The translations under genes were made by a program, and so were the position numbers. 64,000 bases of DNA from Alistipes putredinis DSM 17216. Lineage in GTDB: Bacteria > Bacteroidota > Bacteroidia > Bacteroidales > Rikenellaceae. The notes beneath the pieces are model-generated. The model ran no database searches and was not told the origin of the DNA. It saw nothing but the letters and a program-made list of their open reading frames with translations. Below, piece by piece: positions 52,639 to 60,426 of this stretch (positions are counted from its first letter, which is position 1; each line of letters starts with the position of its first letter). The stretch spans positions 1-64,000 of the forward strand of contig NZ_DS499580.1 in the NCBI RefSeq assembly GCF_000154465.1, read 5' to 3'.

Positions 52639-53564
52639 GCCGATAATTTTTTAGTTCTCAGTTTATAATATAGTTTCTGTTCACCATCCAGGAAGGGGAT
52701 GTCCTGGAGCGCGGTGCCCGCAGGCACCTGTCCCCTTGTGGCAAAGGTAACCAATTTGTGGAGAAACAGCACCCAATTTCGCATTTTTGTGAAGCTGGTC
52801 GTTCCCGAATGCTGCCGGAACTCGACCGTCTTGTGCCGTGAGTAGGCCTCAAGGTTCACCTTGTGGTAACGGTCACCGATCCTTCCTTTCAGCTCGTCCA
52901 CCGTCCGGGCGGAACGTATCATCCCGTCAGAGACATGGCCCAGCCCACGGCAATAGTAGTTGTCCCTGCGGGATGCAGGCATGAACCTGTCGATGACCGG
53001 TTCCAGGTGTTTGTAGCTCAGGGCCAGGTTGCGCCAGGTCTCCATGCTGAAACCGGCGGCATCGATATGCACGTGAAGCCCGCAGCTCCCGTTCACCTTC
53101 ACATCACACAGCTCAAGCACCCAGCAGACCTTCTCCAGTTCACGTAACCCGGCTTCGCCGACAAGGATCGGACTGACCAGCTCGAAGGTGTCATTCCCGT
53201 TCAGACTACTGTCTGTCACGAGTTTCCAATGCGGACGGGTGGTATGGTTGTAACCTTCCACCACAACCTCGATACCGGACTCCCTGAGCTCGCGTGCGAG
53301 CCGTTCGCGGGAACAGTTGTAAGCCTCGATCTCGATACCGAACTTGCGGTTGAAAGTGTAATCCGGTGCGGCTGCCAACGGTTGGATGTTCGGACCGCAC
53401 TCACATTCACTCATACGGCGCAGGGCGTTCACTACAAAGCCGTAGTTTCCGTTGGTCACCATTCGTGCGATTTCCGCACGGGGAACACCCAGAAGATACA
53501 GTTGCCGGATCTTGCTCGTCTTTGTCGTTTCTTGTGCTAAAATGCTTCTGATTTGCTCGTTCAT
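52635..53564 (-). CDS. putative amidoligase (COOH-NH2 ligase family)
   Basis: 309 residues. After an N-terminal helical region (KIRQLYLLGVPRAEIARMVT, a possible HTH-like part) the amidoligase core follows: RKFGIEIEAYNCSRERLARE (metal-binding Glu residues), WKLVTDSSLNGNDTFELVSP, CGLHVHIDAAGFSMETWRNL and HKTVEFRQHSGTTSFTKMRN. This is the putative amidoligase group of the glutamine synthetase/glutamate-cysteine ligase superfamily, which forms amide bonds using ATP. Members occur on mobile elements; substrates are mostly unknown. A strong Shine-Dalgarno AAGGAGG lies 9 nt before the ATG, unusual in this phylum. It follows the ParA gene on the same strand. Confidence 0.85.
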   Translation of the reverse strand: MNEQIRSILAQETTKTSKIRQLYLLGVPRAEIARMVTNGNYGFVVNALRRMSECECGPNIQPLAAAPDYTFNRKFGIEIEAYNCSRERLARELRESGIEVVVEGYNHTTRPHWKLVTDSSLNGNDTFELVSPILVGEAGLRELEKVCWVLELCDVKVNGSCGLHVHIDAAGFSMETWRNLALSYKHLEPVIDRFMPASRRDNYYCRGLGHVSDGMIRSARTVDELKGRIGDRYHKVNLEAYSRHKTVEFRQHSGTTSFTKMRNWVLFLHKLVTFATRGQVPAGTALQDIPFLDGEQKLYYKLRTKKLSA

Positions 53565-53573
53565 AATTTATTA

Positions 53574-53580
53574 CCTCCTT
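53574..53580 (-). promoter_or_regulatory. strong ribosome binding site of the amidoligase gene
   Basis: On the minus strand AAGGAGG lies 9 nt upstream of ATG 53564. Bacteroidetes genes rarely use such a full anti-16S match, so this site is notable and helps choose the start. Confidence 0.65.
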
Positions 53581-53710
53581 TATTATTACACTACTAAGGT
53601 AATGCTTTTACAGGAGATATCGTAATTATAAGATCCTTATTATCACGCCATTAGCTTACTTTATCTTAGGCTAAAAGTCCTTATTTAAGGTGTCTATACC
53701 CTGACATCCG

Positions 53711-54499
53711 CTACCGGTCGGTATCGGGTTCCTCCAGGCCGATGGTACGGCATATCTCCTCCACCAGTTCAGGAAGGCCGGAGCCTTTCTCCTGATGGGG
53801 ATCGGGTGGAAACAGCGTGGAACGGAAGACACCCTTGCAGACAGGGTCCGCCTCCCTGTTGTAGCGGAGGGTGTTCGGAATGTGTGAGGACAGCAGCCGC
53901 AGCCCCATCTTGTCGATGACCCGGTTCCAGGCGTCATACAGGTCCTTCCGCCCCCTCCTGTCCACCATGTTCCAGAACAGCCAGGTCCCTTTCAGGTTGC
54001 AGTTCTTCCTGGCGACCAGCTCCTCTTCCAGAGCCTTGGTAAACTGCAGGGAACTCTGCATGACGATGTTGTCCGCCTTGAGCGGGACGAAAATGTAGTC
54101 CATCGCGGCAACAGTATAGACCACCCCCTCGCTGCGGAGCGTTCCGGGAAGGTCGAAAAGCACGATATCGAAAGTTTCCCCCTTTTCGTCCATATAACGA
54201 TGCAGGTCCTCCACCGCCTTTTCCGGATCGCTTTTGATGACCGGATAGGCAGGCTTCCGGATTCTCTCGTGCTGCCGGTAAAGGCTCACCTTCAGGTCGT
54301 CATTTTTCATGACACTCTCCATGTCCCTCTCACGCATCAGGGCGATGCTGTGCTGCGGGTAGTCACAGTCCACAACCGCCACACGCAGGCCTTTGCGGTA
54401 ATGCAGCACACTGGCCAGCAGTACCGTAAAGACGGATTTTCCCACGCCACCCTTCTGGCTGGCGACGGCAACCAACAACTCTTTTTCTTTTTTCATCAT
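53711..54499 (-). CDS. ParA-like Walker ATPase of conjugative element (TraA type)
   Basis: 262 residues with deviant Walker A at residues about 14-20 (ASQKGGVGKSVFTVLLASVL), Walker A' region VAVVDCDYPQHSIALM and Walker B-type FDIVLFDLPGTLRSEG. The later KADNIVMQSSLQFTKALEEE and TLRYNREADPVCKGVFRSTL complete a ParA/MinD-like ATPase. It is the kind of protein named TraA in CTnDOT-like elements. Such ATPases position DNA or complexes in the cell. Two RHH-like genes lie upstream on the same strand, as in plasmid partition operons. Confidence 0.9.
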   Translation of the reverse strand: MMKKEKELLVAVASQKGGVGKSVFTVLLASVLHYRKGLRVAVVDCDYPQHSIALMRERDMESVMKNDDLKVSLYRQHERIRKPAYPVIKSDPEKAVEDLHRYMDEKGETFDIVLFDLPGTLRSEGVVYTVAAMDYIFVPLKADNIVMQSSLQFTKALEEELVARKNCNLKGTWLFWNMVDRRGRKDLYDAWNRVIDKMGLRLLSSHIPNTLRYNREADPVCKGVFRSTLFPPDPHQEKGSGLPELVEEICRTIGLEEPDTDR

Positions 54500-54526
54500 A
54501 CTTCTTGCATTAAATGTTAAACACTA

Positions 54527-54913
54527 TTATGACCGGTCGGGCAGGGACTCTTCCAGAATCATCTCCACCGTTTCCCTGTATTCTTCCAGATGCCGCGATA
54601 CAAGGTGGTTGATGAACCCCTCCAGCGTGACCGTTCCATTTCTCGAGGCTCCCGCCAGGATGGACAGTTTCCGGTGCAGGGCGGCAGGAATATGCAGTGA
54701 CCGGCGCTGCACGCCCGCAATGCCATGCAGGTATTCCTCCCCATAGACGGACGGCTGCATGGGGCCGCTTTTCCTTGCGGGACGCATTATGTCGTTACCG
54801 GACGTTCCACGTCCCTTCCGGGGACAGGCAGGTGCTTCCCCCATGATCTCACGGATGCGGTCCGCGTCCATCCCGCCGGGACCCATCCGGTCTTTTACGT
54901 TCTTTCCTGTCAT
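54527..54913 (-). CDS. DUF3408-type, ribbon-helix-helix-like protein
   Basis: 128 residues. The N-terminal half is charged and disordered (ACPRKGRGTSGNDIMRPARK). The C-terminal 50 residues show strand-helix-helix spacing: RRSLHIPAALHRKLSILAG, SRNGTVTLEGFINHLVSRHL, EEYRETVEMILEESL. This fits DUF3408, carried in pairs by Bacteroides conjugative transposons next to the ParA gene. The RHH fold implies DNA binding as dimer. It lies 27 nt upstream of the ParA start (minus strand) and 29 nt downstream of the next DUF3408 gene. Confidence 0.75.
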   Translation of the reverse strand: MTGKNVKDRMGPGGMDADRIREIMGEAPACPRKGRGTSGNDIMRPARKSGPMQPSVYGEEYLHGIAGVQRRSLHIPAALHRKLSILAGASRNGTVTLEGFINHLVSRHLEEYRETVEMILEESLPDRS

Positions 54914-54942
54914 GATATATCTTCTTGGACAATGACAACATT

Positions 54943-55359
54943 TTATCGGCGGGCCGGTTCTCCCGGCTGCCCGTCCTCATCCCAGGGACGGTAGACCTCA
55001 CCGAGCAGGGCGGCGATATCCTCCCTATGTTCCTCCATATGGAGCTCCAGCAGCCGGATGATAAACCCGGAGATGCTGCCGCAACCGGCGGCCCTGACCA
55101 GCATGGCGATCCGGCGGTGCAGCCTCCCGTCAATATACGCGGTCTTCCACTCCACAGACTTGGGAGCGGGAACCAGAAACCTCCTCTTGTATTCTTCCGG
55201 GGCTGTCACTTTCCCTGCACGGACCTGCCTTTCATGACCCGGCATATCCACCGCCGGTTCCGGGGATGGGGAAACGGGAGCTGACAGAAGGTTTCCCGTG
55301 AGTCCGACCCTCTCGAGAACGATATCGGAAAGCCGGTTCTTTTCCTTTTCTGAATCCAT
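54943..55359 (-). CDS. DUF3408-type, ribbon-helix-helix-like protein
   Basis: 138 residues with an N-terminal linker (MDSEKEKNRLSDIVLERVGL) and a C-terminal RHH-like unit: KTAYIDGRLHRRIAMLVRAA, GSISGFIIRLLELHMEEHRE, IAALL. It resembles its neighbour at 54527 and is also DUF3408-like; the two probably arose by duplication. It is the first gene of the minus-strand cassette and sits 320 nt from the tandem repeat array. Role: DNA-binding partner of the ParA-like ATPase or of the conjugation machinery. Confidence 0.75.
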   Translation of the reverse strand: MDSEKEKNRLSDIVLERVGLTGNLLSAPVSPSPEPAVDMPGHERQVRAGKVTAPEEYKRRFLVPAPKSVEWKTAYIDGRLHRRIAMLVRAAGCGSISGFIIRLLELHMEEHREDIAALLGEVYRPWDEDGQPGEPARR

Positions 55360-55680
55360 TGTCTTAAAATCTTAAATTATTAAATTACACAACTGGCATT
55401 GTTTCGGAATACAAAATAAAAAAAGAAGAGGACAGGACGGAACGGAACCACCTGTCACTTATAGTCATCCAAAGTCGGGGATTGTCATGATACACATGAC
55501 GGGGGGACGAACATATGGTTCCATCCGGATGGTTCTTCCCATGCAGGAGTGACGTCAGAATCCTGCTGTCCGTAGCGGCGTGGAAAAGCGGCGGGATTCC
55601 GTTCCTTGTCCACCGCCCCTTTCAAATCCTTATGGGCAGGTGTGGGAGCATGCATCCGTCCTGATACGGATTCTTGAATT
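55360..55680. other. non-coding spacer between the RHH genes and the repeat array
   Basis: About 320 nt upstream of the DUF3408 gene. It holds a TATAGTCA-like motif near 55457 but no clear promoter or gene. The frame 55485-55772 begins inside the first repeat unit and is not supported as a gene. Confidence 0.5.
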
Positions 55681-56583
55681 ATCGGTCTGTGGAAGTGTAA
55701 AAATATCAATCCGTTAATGGAGACAAGGAAGAAAAAACATAAGGCGTACACGGCTACATGCACGTTCTCCATTTGCAGAAGTGTAGAAGTGACAATCCAT
55801 TAATGGAGACAATGAAGGAAAACCATAAGGCATACACGGTTACATGCCCATTCTCCATTTGCAGAAGTGTAGAAGTAACAATCCGTCAAAGGAGACAGTG
55901 AAGGAAAGCCATAAAGCATATACGGTTCACTGCCCATTCTCCATTTGTAGAAGTGTAAAAGTAACAATCCGTCAAAGGAGACAGTGAAGGAAAGCCATAA
56001 GGCATATACGATTCACTGCCCATTCTCCATTTGTAGAAGTGTAAAAGTAGCAATCCATCAAAGGAGACAGTGAAGGAAAGCCATAAGGCATATACGGTTC
56101 ACTGCCCATTCTCCATTTGTAGAAGTGTAAAAGTAGCAATCCATCAAAGGAGACAATGAGGGAAAACCATAAGGCATACACGGCTACCTGTCATTCTCCA
56201 TTTGCAGAAGTGTAGAAGTAACAATCCGTCAAAGGAGACAATGAAGGAAAACCATAAGGCATACACGGTTACATGCTCATTCTTCATTTGCAGATGTGTA
56301 GAAGTAGCAATCCATCAATGGAGACAAGGAAAAGAAACCATAAGACATACACGGTTACATGCCCATTCTTCATTTGCAGATGTGTATAAGTAGCAATCCG
56401 TTAATGGAGACAATGAAGGAAAGCCATAAGGCATATACGGTTCACAGCCCATTCTCCTTTTGTAGATGTGTAAAAGTAACAATCCATTAATGGAGACAAT
56501 GAAGAAAAACAATAAGGTGTATACGGCTACCTGCCATTCTCCATTTGCAGAAGTGTAAAAATAACAATCCATTAATGGAGAAT
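55681..56583. repeat. eleven tandem copies of an 86-bp repeat
   Basis: Units start at about 55681 and recur every 86 bp (85 in two cases). The CTCCATTTG-type anchors are at 55767, 55853, 55939, 56025, 56111, 56196, 56282, 56368, 56454 and 56539; the last unit is partial. Conserved parts include GAAGTGTAGAAGT, AATCC[AG]T[TC]AA[TA]GGAGAC and CCATAAGGCATA. In the centre, some units have CCATTAATGG (palindrome) and others CC[GA]TCAAAGG. The period is not a multiple of three, so no continuous protein is encoded. The array directly precedes the RHH-ParA cassette. It resembles a centromere-type or regulatory array more than CRISPR. Confidence 0.9.
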
Positions 56584-56975
56584 AGGGTATGGAAAGGGCA
56601 GATTTCCAGTACATACGTCTCCCTTATTCCTGAATTATGGGCGTAAGTCACATGATTCAGGAGAGACAGCCACCTTTTTATGGGGAGAGCAGCCGGCAAA
56701 TGCCTGATGGAAATGACCCGAAAATCACAGGAGAATAGCCGTACAATGGGCTGATACACAATTCCTATTGGAGAATGTTGTCCCCATTAGGGGACAGCAA
56801 GTTGTGTTTTCGTTTAACGAAAACAGGACGGTTTAACGGAGAATACACCGATAAACCGTTACTTATTTCAAGCTCCAGCGTCGCTTTTTACATATCTAAC
56901 TATAATTCATTTGAAATCACAAAACAGATTGAACCGAATGTGGTTAGTTTGTCTGTTTATTTCATGTCCGAATCA
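56584..56975. other. region between the array and the DUF2284 gene
   Basis: Apart from the inverted repeats at 56782-56859 no gene is supported. Small frames here are chance. It includes a shift from tandem repeats to AT-rich sequence, and might hold the transfer origin or an old insertion border. Confidence 0.5.
56806..56859. repeat. two inverted repeats between the array and the B12 genes
   Basis: First, GTTTTCGTTTAACGAAAAC (56806-56824) has 9-bp arms about a single central T. Second, ACGGTTTA (56828-56835) and TAAACCGT (56852-56859) form 8-bp arms over 16 nt. CCCC/GGGG arms lie just upstream (56782-56793). Such hairpin clusters occur at transfer origins or element junctions. No relaxase gene is in view, so the role is open. 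Confidence 0.6.
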
Positions 56976-57542
56976 TTAGTATGCTATGTTGCAAAGTTCG
57001 TATTCATTATGAAAAAATCCGCTTACGAGAACAAGATATTCAGGTAATTTGCCATCCTTTCCCCAAAGAAGTTCGATGTTAAAAAGTTCAGAAAGCGTTT
57101 TGGCTATGTCAAATCCGAAGGCTTCGAGTGACGGACGCACTTTTTCCGGGTGTCGGCATGGTGTGCCGCAGTTACGCGTACACTCGTTATCTGAGCAGTG
57201 AAGACATTTACCTATATAGGCAAATGAACGCCCTCCATATTTCCGTTCCATATCCAATAATTCGCTCTCGATTCGTATCCGTTCCGGTAAAATGAGTTTT
57301 TGTGTATATTCAATCGGAATATCTTTGTCTTCAGGGATTATCTTCGTTGCCATAAGATGTGCATACTTGTATTGTCGGAGAAACGATTCCGTATCAAAAT
57401 CAAATGGAGGACACCCCCAACTTTTACCGTAATTGGTACATTGTTTGCAAAGTTCAAGAAAATGTGGTTCGTCACGGAATTCGGCGATATATCCTTCAAC
57501 AGTGATGTCTGAAGTAAAATTTTCTACAGTGTATATACTCAT
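56976..57542 (-). CDS. DUF2284 Cys-rich metal-binding-type protein
   Basis: 188 residues from ATG 57542 (MSIYTVENFTSDITVEGYIA), overlapping the btuD stop by ATGA. An upstream in-frame ATG at 57566 is less likely. Cys clusters are visible: CKQCTNYGKSWGCPPF and CLHCSDNECTRNCGTPCRHP, as in DUF2284, thought to bind metal or an iron-sulfur centre. It is coupled to the B12 transport genes, so a corrinoid-linked role (for example in cobalt or cofactor handling) is inferred, not shown. Confidence 0.8.
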   Translation of the reverse strand: MSIYTVENFTSDITVEGYIAEFRDEPHFLELCKQCTNYGKSWGCPPFDFDTESFLRQYKYAHLMATKIIPEDKDIPIEYTQKLILPERIRIESELLDMERKYGGRSFAYIGKCLHCSDNECTRNCGTPCRHPEKVRPSLEAFGFDIAKTLSELFNIELLWGKDGKLPEYLVLVSGFFHNEYELCNIAY

Positions 57543-58297
57543 TGTTTCAAAATCATTGTACCGCATAAGGAGTCGAAACGGATGTTTTCATTTTGGAAAA
57601 GTCTGTCAATGTATCCGCTTTTCTGCATTTCAGACGCGGTCAAGCAACTTAAATTCGGGGTATCTAACAATGCTATCGAATCGCACATGGACAACGCGAT
57701 GTCAAGTTCATGTGTCGAGAACATGATACATTTTTTCTCGTCGTGGACAAGCCTACGAAGCAACGCCACAAGTTCGTAGCGATTAGGCATGTCAAGAAAG
57801 GAAGTCGGTTCATCAAGGAGAATGATAGGAGTATCCTGTGCCAATGCACGAGCAATCATCACACGCTGGCATTCGCCATCCGACATTTTATCCATCGTGC
57901 GGTTTGCATAAGCCTCCATTCCCACCGAAATGAGCGATTGCATGACTATCTCCTTATCTGTTTCTTGCATCCTACCTATCCAGTTGGTATAAGGAGCACG
58001 GCCTATGGCTACGACATCCTTGCACCGCAGGTTGGCGATGCGCGTGCGCTCGGTCGTGACGACAGCCAGCGTTTTTGCCATATCTTCGGTTTTCATGCAG
58101 GCGATGTCGTGCCCGTCGAGAATGATTTTTCCGGAATAACACCGGTTCAGACCGGCTATGGCGCGGAGCAACGTCGATTTTCCTGTCCCGTTTCTTCCGA
58201 TAAGGGCTGTCAGTTGACCTTTTTTTATCGTGGCATTTACCTCGTGGAGCAACGAGTTTTCTTTGTAACCTATGGAAAAATGCTGTAATTCTATCAT
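57539..58297 (-). CDS. btuD: ABC transporter ATPase, likely corrinoid uptake
   Basis: 252 residues from ATG 58297 (MIELQHFSIGYKENSLLHEV), overlapping the permease stop by ATGA. Walker A is LIGRNGTGKSTLLRAIAG, the signature MSDGECQRVMIARALAQ and Walker B PIILLDEPTSFLDM; the H-loop is FSTHELDIALS. It powers import by a BtuCD/FecDE-type permease. The neighbours (BtuF, BtuB and BtuG-like) point to vitamin B12, though heme or siderophore ATPases look alike. The gene itself looks intact. Confidence 0.9.
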   Translation of the reverse strand: MIELQHFSIGYKENSLLHEVNATIKKGQLTALIGRNGTGKSTLLRAIAGLNRCYSGKIILDGHDIACMKTEDMAKTLAVVTTERTRIANLRCKDVVAIGRAPYTNWIGRMQETDKEIVMQSLISVGMEAYANRTMDKMSDGECQRVMIARALAQDTPIILLDEPTSFLDMPNRYELVALLRRLVHDEKKCIMFSTHELDIALSMCDSIALLDTPNLSCLTASEMQKSGYIDRLFQNENIRFDSLCGTMILKQ

Positions 58298-59274
58298 GCG
58301 GTGATGGATTTGTTGCGTAAAACCACCCATACGACGATTGGGATTCCCAATAGAGCTGTAATGGCGTTGATCGGCAAGGTGAATATTTTAGAAATGATGT
58401 CGCAAAGAAGCAATATCGATGCTCCCGAAAGAATTGTTCCGGGCAGAAGGACATGATGATCGCTATTTTGGAAAAGCATTCTTGTGACATGAGGCATAGC
58501 GAGACCTATGAAACCTATCGGACCGCAAAAAGCGGTTATCGTTCCGGCGAGCAGCGTTGTCGAGAGAAACAACAGGCTGCGTGAACGCCGAATATTCAGT
58601 CCCATTGTTACGGCATATTCCTCTCCGAACAGCAGGAGGTTAAGCGGTTTGATGGTCAGTACCGCCAACAGCAGTCCGGCAAACACCGATGGAACAAGAA
58701 TCAGAAGTTGTCCGGAGGTGACGTCACCCAAAGCCCCCATCGTCCAAATGACAAAGGCTTTCAGCGATTCCTCTTTGCTGAGGTACTGCAATATCTACAC
58801 GACAGCACCTACGCCCGATGAGAACATCATGCCCAGAATCAGGATTACCATGATGTCTTTTATTCGCTGTCCGACGGCAGTTATCACGAGCAACACGACA
58901 GCCGCACCCACCCACGCTGCTCCGGCAATGCCTATTGATGAACCGATCCCGGCAAGTACCACAAGTGCCACACCGAGACTTGCACCGGAACTGATGCCAA
59001 GGACATAGGGACCGGCAAGAGGATTACGGAAGAGGGTCTGCATCTGAAGACCGCTGACCGATAAGGCAGCCCCGGCCAACAGTGCCACTATAGCTTTTAT
59101 GAGGCGTATGTTGAGTACGATTTTTTCCGTGGCACGGGAACAATTTCCCCCGGTCAGTGCTGCCCATACATCGCGGATCGGAATGTTGACAGCTCCCACG
59201 GCCAAGTCCAGTAAAAAAAGACCGACCGTGAGCGTAATCAATATGGAGAATAATATAGTCGAACGGGAACGCAT
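58294..59274 (-). pseudogene. btuC: BtuC-like permease with in-frame amber codon
   Basis: Two halves in one frame are separated by TAG at 58797-58795. The first half (59274-58798) has SRSTILFSILITLTVGLFLL, SVSGLQMQTLFRNPLAGPYV, LGISSGASLGVALVVLAG, a FecCD signature. The second half continues ILQYLSKEESLKAFVIWTMG, VPSVFAGLLLAVLTIKPLNL, GPIGFIGLAMPHVTRMLF. Without the stop it would be about 326 residues, normal for a permease with about ten segments. The usual residue at the stop is likely Ser (TCG). Its loss would block import unless suppressed or a sequence error. Confidence 0.85.
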
Positions 59275-60415
59275 CTATTTCAGTTGCTTGTAATACACAC
59301 ACTCTTCCTGCACCAGTTCAGGATGGAATATCTTCACGAGGTCGCGGAGCACGATGTCAGGATTCACGACGGCAGACTCGTAATAGTCGTTACCCCCGGC
59401 TGTGTTGGTACGGGCGTTGTTGTTATACACCTCTCCATTTTTGAAACATCGGGTATCGGTGAATTTCGGACATGATGCCTTCAAGTCGTCAAGGGAGTTC
59501 GCCATTCCCACGTTCAGCCACATGTCCGCATCCGACGCGAGCAGATATGCTTCTTCTAAGTCAATGGGGATAGAAGCGTTTCCCGTGTTCTTCTGGTAGA
59601 TATAGCGGCCTCCCGCATCAGTAATCAAGCGGGCTACATAACTTTGGGTTGAAGGCATGAACCACGAGTCGCCATAGGGAACATTAAGCATAACCGAAGG
59701 AGTGCCGAGGGTACTGTCGGCCACTTTCTTTTTCAAGGCGTTGTATCTGACCGGGATTGCGGCAAAGGCTTTTTCACCCTTCTCACGTTTTCCTGTGACT
59801 TCTGAAAGCACTACCATCCATTCGGCCTTGCCGAGAGGCGACTCTTCAAGATAATCGCCGACATACATGAACGGTATGTCGAGTTCTTCGAGTTTGCTTT
59901 CCATTGCGCTTGCGCCGTTCACCCCATAGAGCAGAACGAGGTCGGGATCGAGCGAGAGCAGCAACTCGTAGTTGATGTTCCCTTCATAGCCGACATCGCC
60001 AATACTGTCGCGGCGGGCTTGGATGTCTGGGTTGGAAATGTAGTCGATTCCCGAAACGCCGGTTATACACCGGACTTCACCGATTGCGTCAAGCATGGCG
60101 ATATGAGTGGAAGACATCGCCACGATGCGTTTGGCGTCTCCTTTGAGTACCTGTCCTGCAAACCCTTCGGGAACCTCTTCACCGTTGCGGACGATAAACA
60201 GCCATGTGGTTACACTGTCCGCTCCCTGCCAGGGATTCCTGACGGTTATCAGTACGCTTTCCTTCCCGCCCGCCCCTTTGATGTCGAAGCCGGAGGCATA
60301 TTCGGGAGCATAAAGCAGCAGGTTGAAATCATTGATTTTTGAGCTTTTGTTGTGGGCAGCCTGTAAATGCCAGAGAAAGCAACAAAATCAGGCTTAAATT
60401 CTTTAATGCGTTCAT
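59275..60415 (-). pseudogene. btuF: BtuF-like substrate-binding lipoprotein, frameshifted after the lipobox
   Basis: The ATG at 60415 gives LSLILLLSLAFTGC, a lipoprotein signal, and then runs into a stop after KLKNQ. In the other frame the protein continues KINDFNLLLYAPEYASGFDI, GGKESVLITVRNPWQGADSV and MSSTHIAMLDAIGEVRCITG to FHPELVQEECVYYKQLK. One extra nt near 60352-60357 (TGCgCC) joins the parts, so a single deletion has uncoupled the signal. The mature part is otherwise intact over about 370 residues and has the layout of periplasmic corrinoid/iron-chelate binding proteins of Bacteroidetes (KLEELDIPFMYVGDYLEESP). Confidence 0.85.
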
Positions 60416-60426
60416 ATTGATGCAGA

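Noticed and set aside
55681..56583. CRISPR array
   Set aside because: Whole 86-bp units are conserved with no unique spacers, and no cas genes are present.
44277..58797. Recoding of TAG as a sense codon
   Set aside because: Only two in-frame TAG were found, in an integrase remnant and a permease; other genes use normal stops. Point mutations or errors explain this better.
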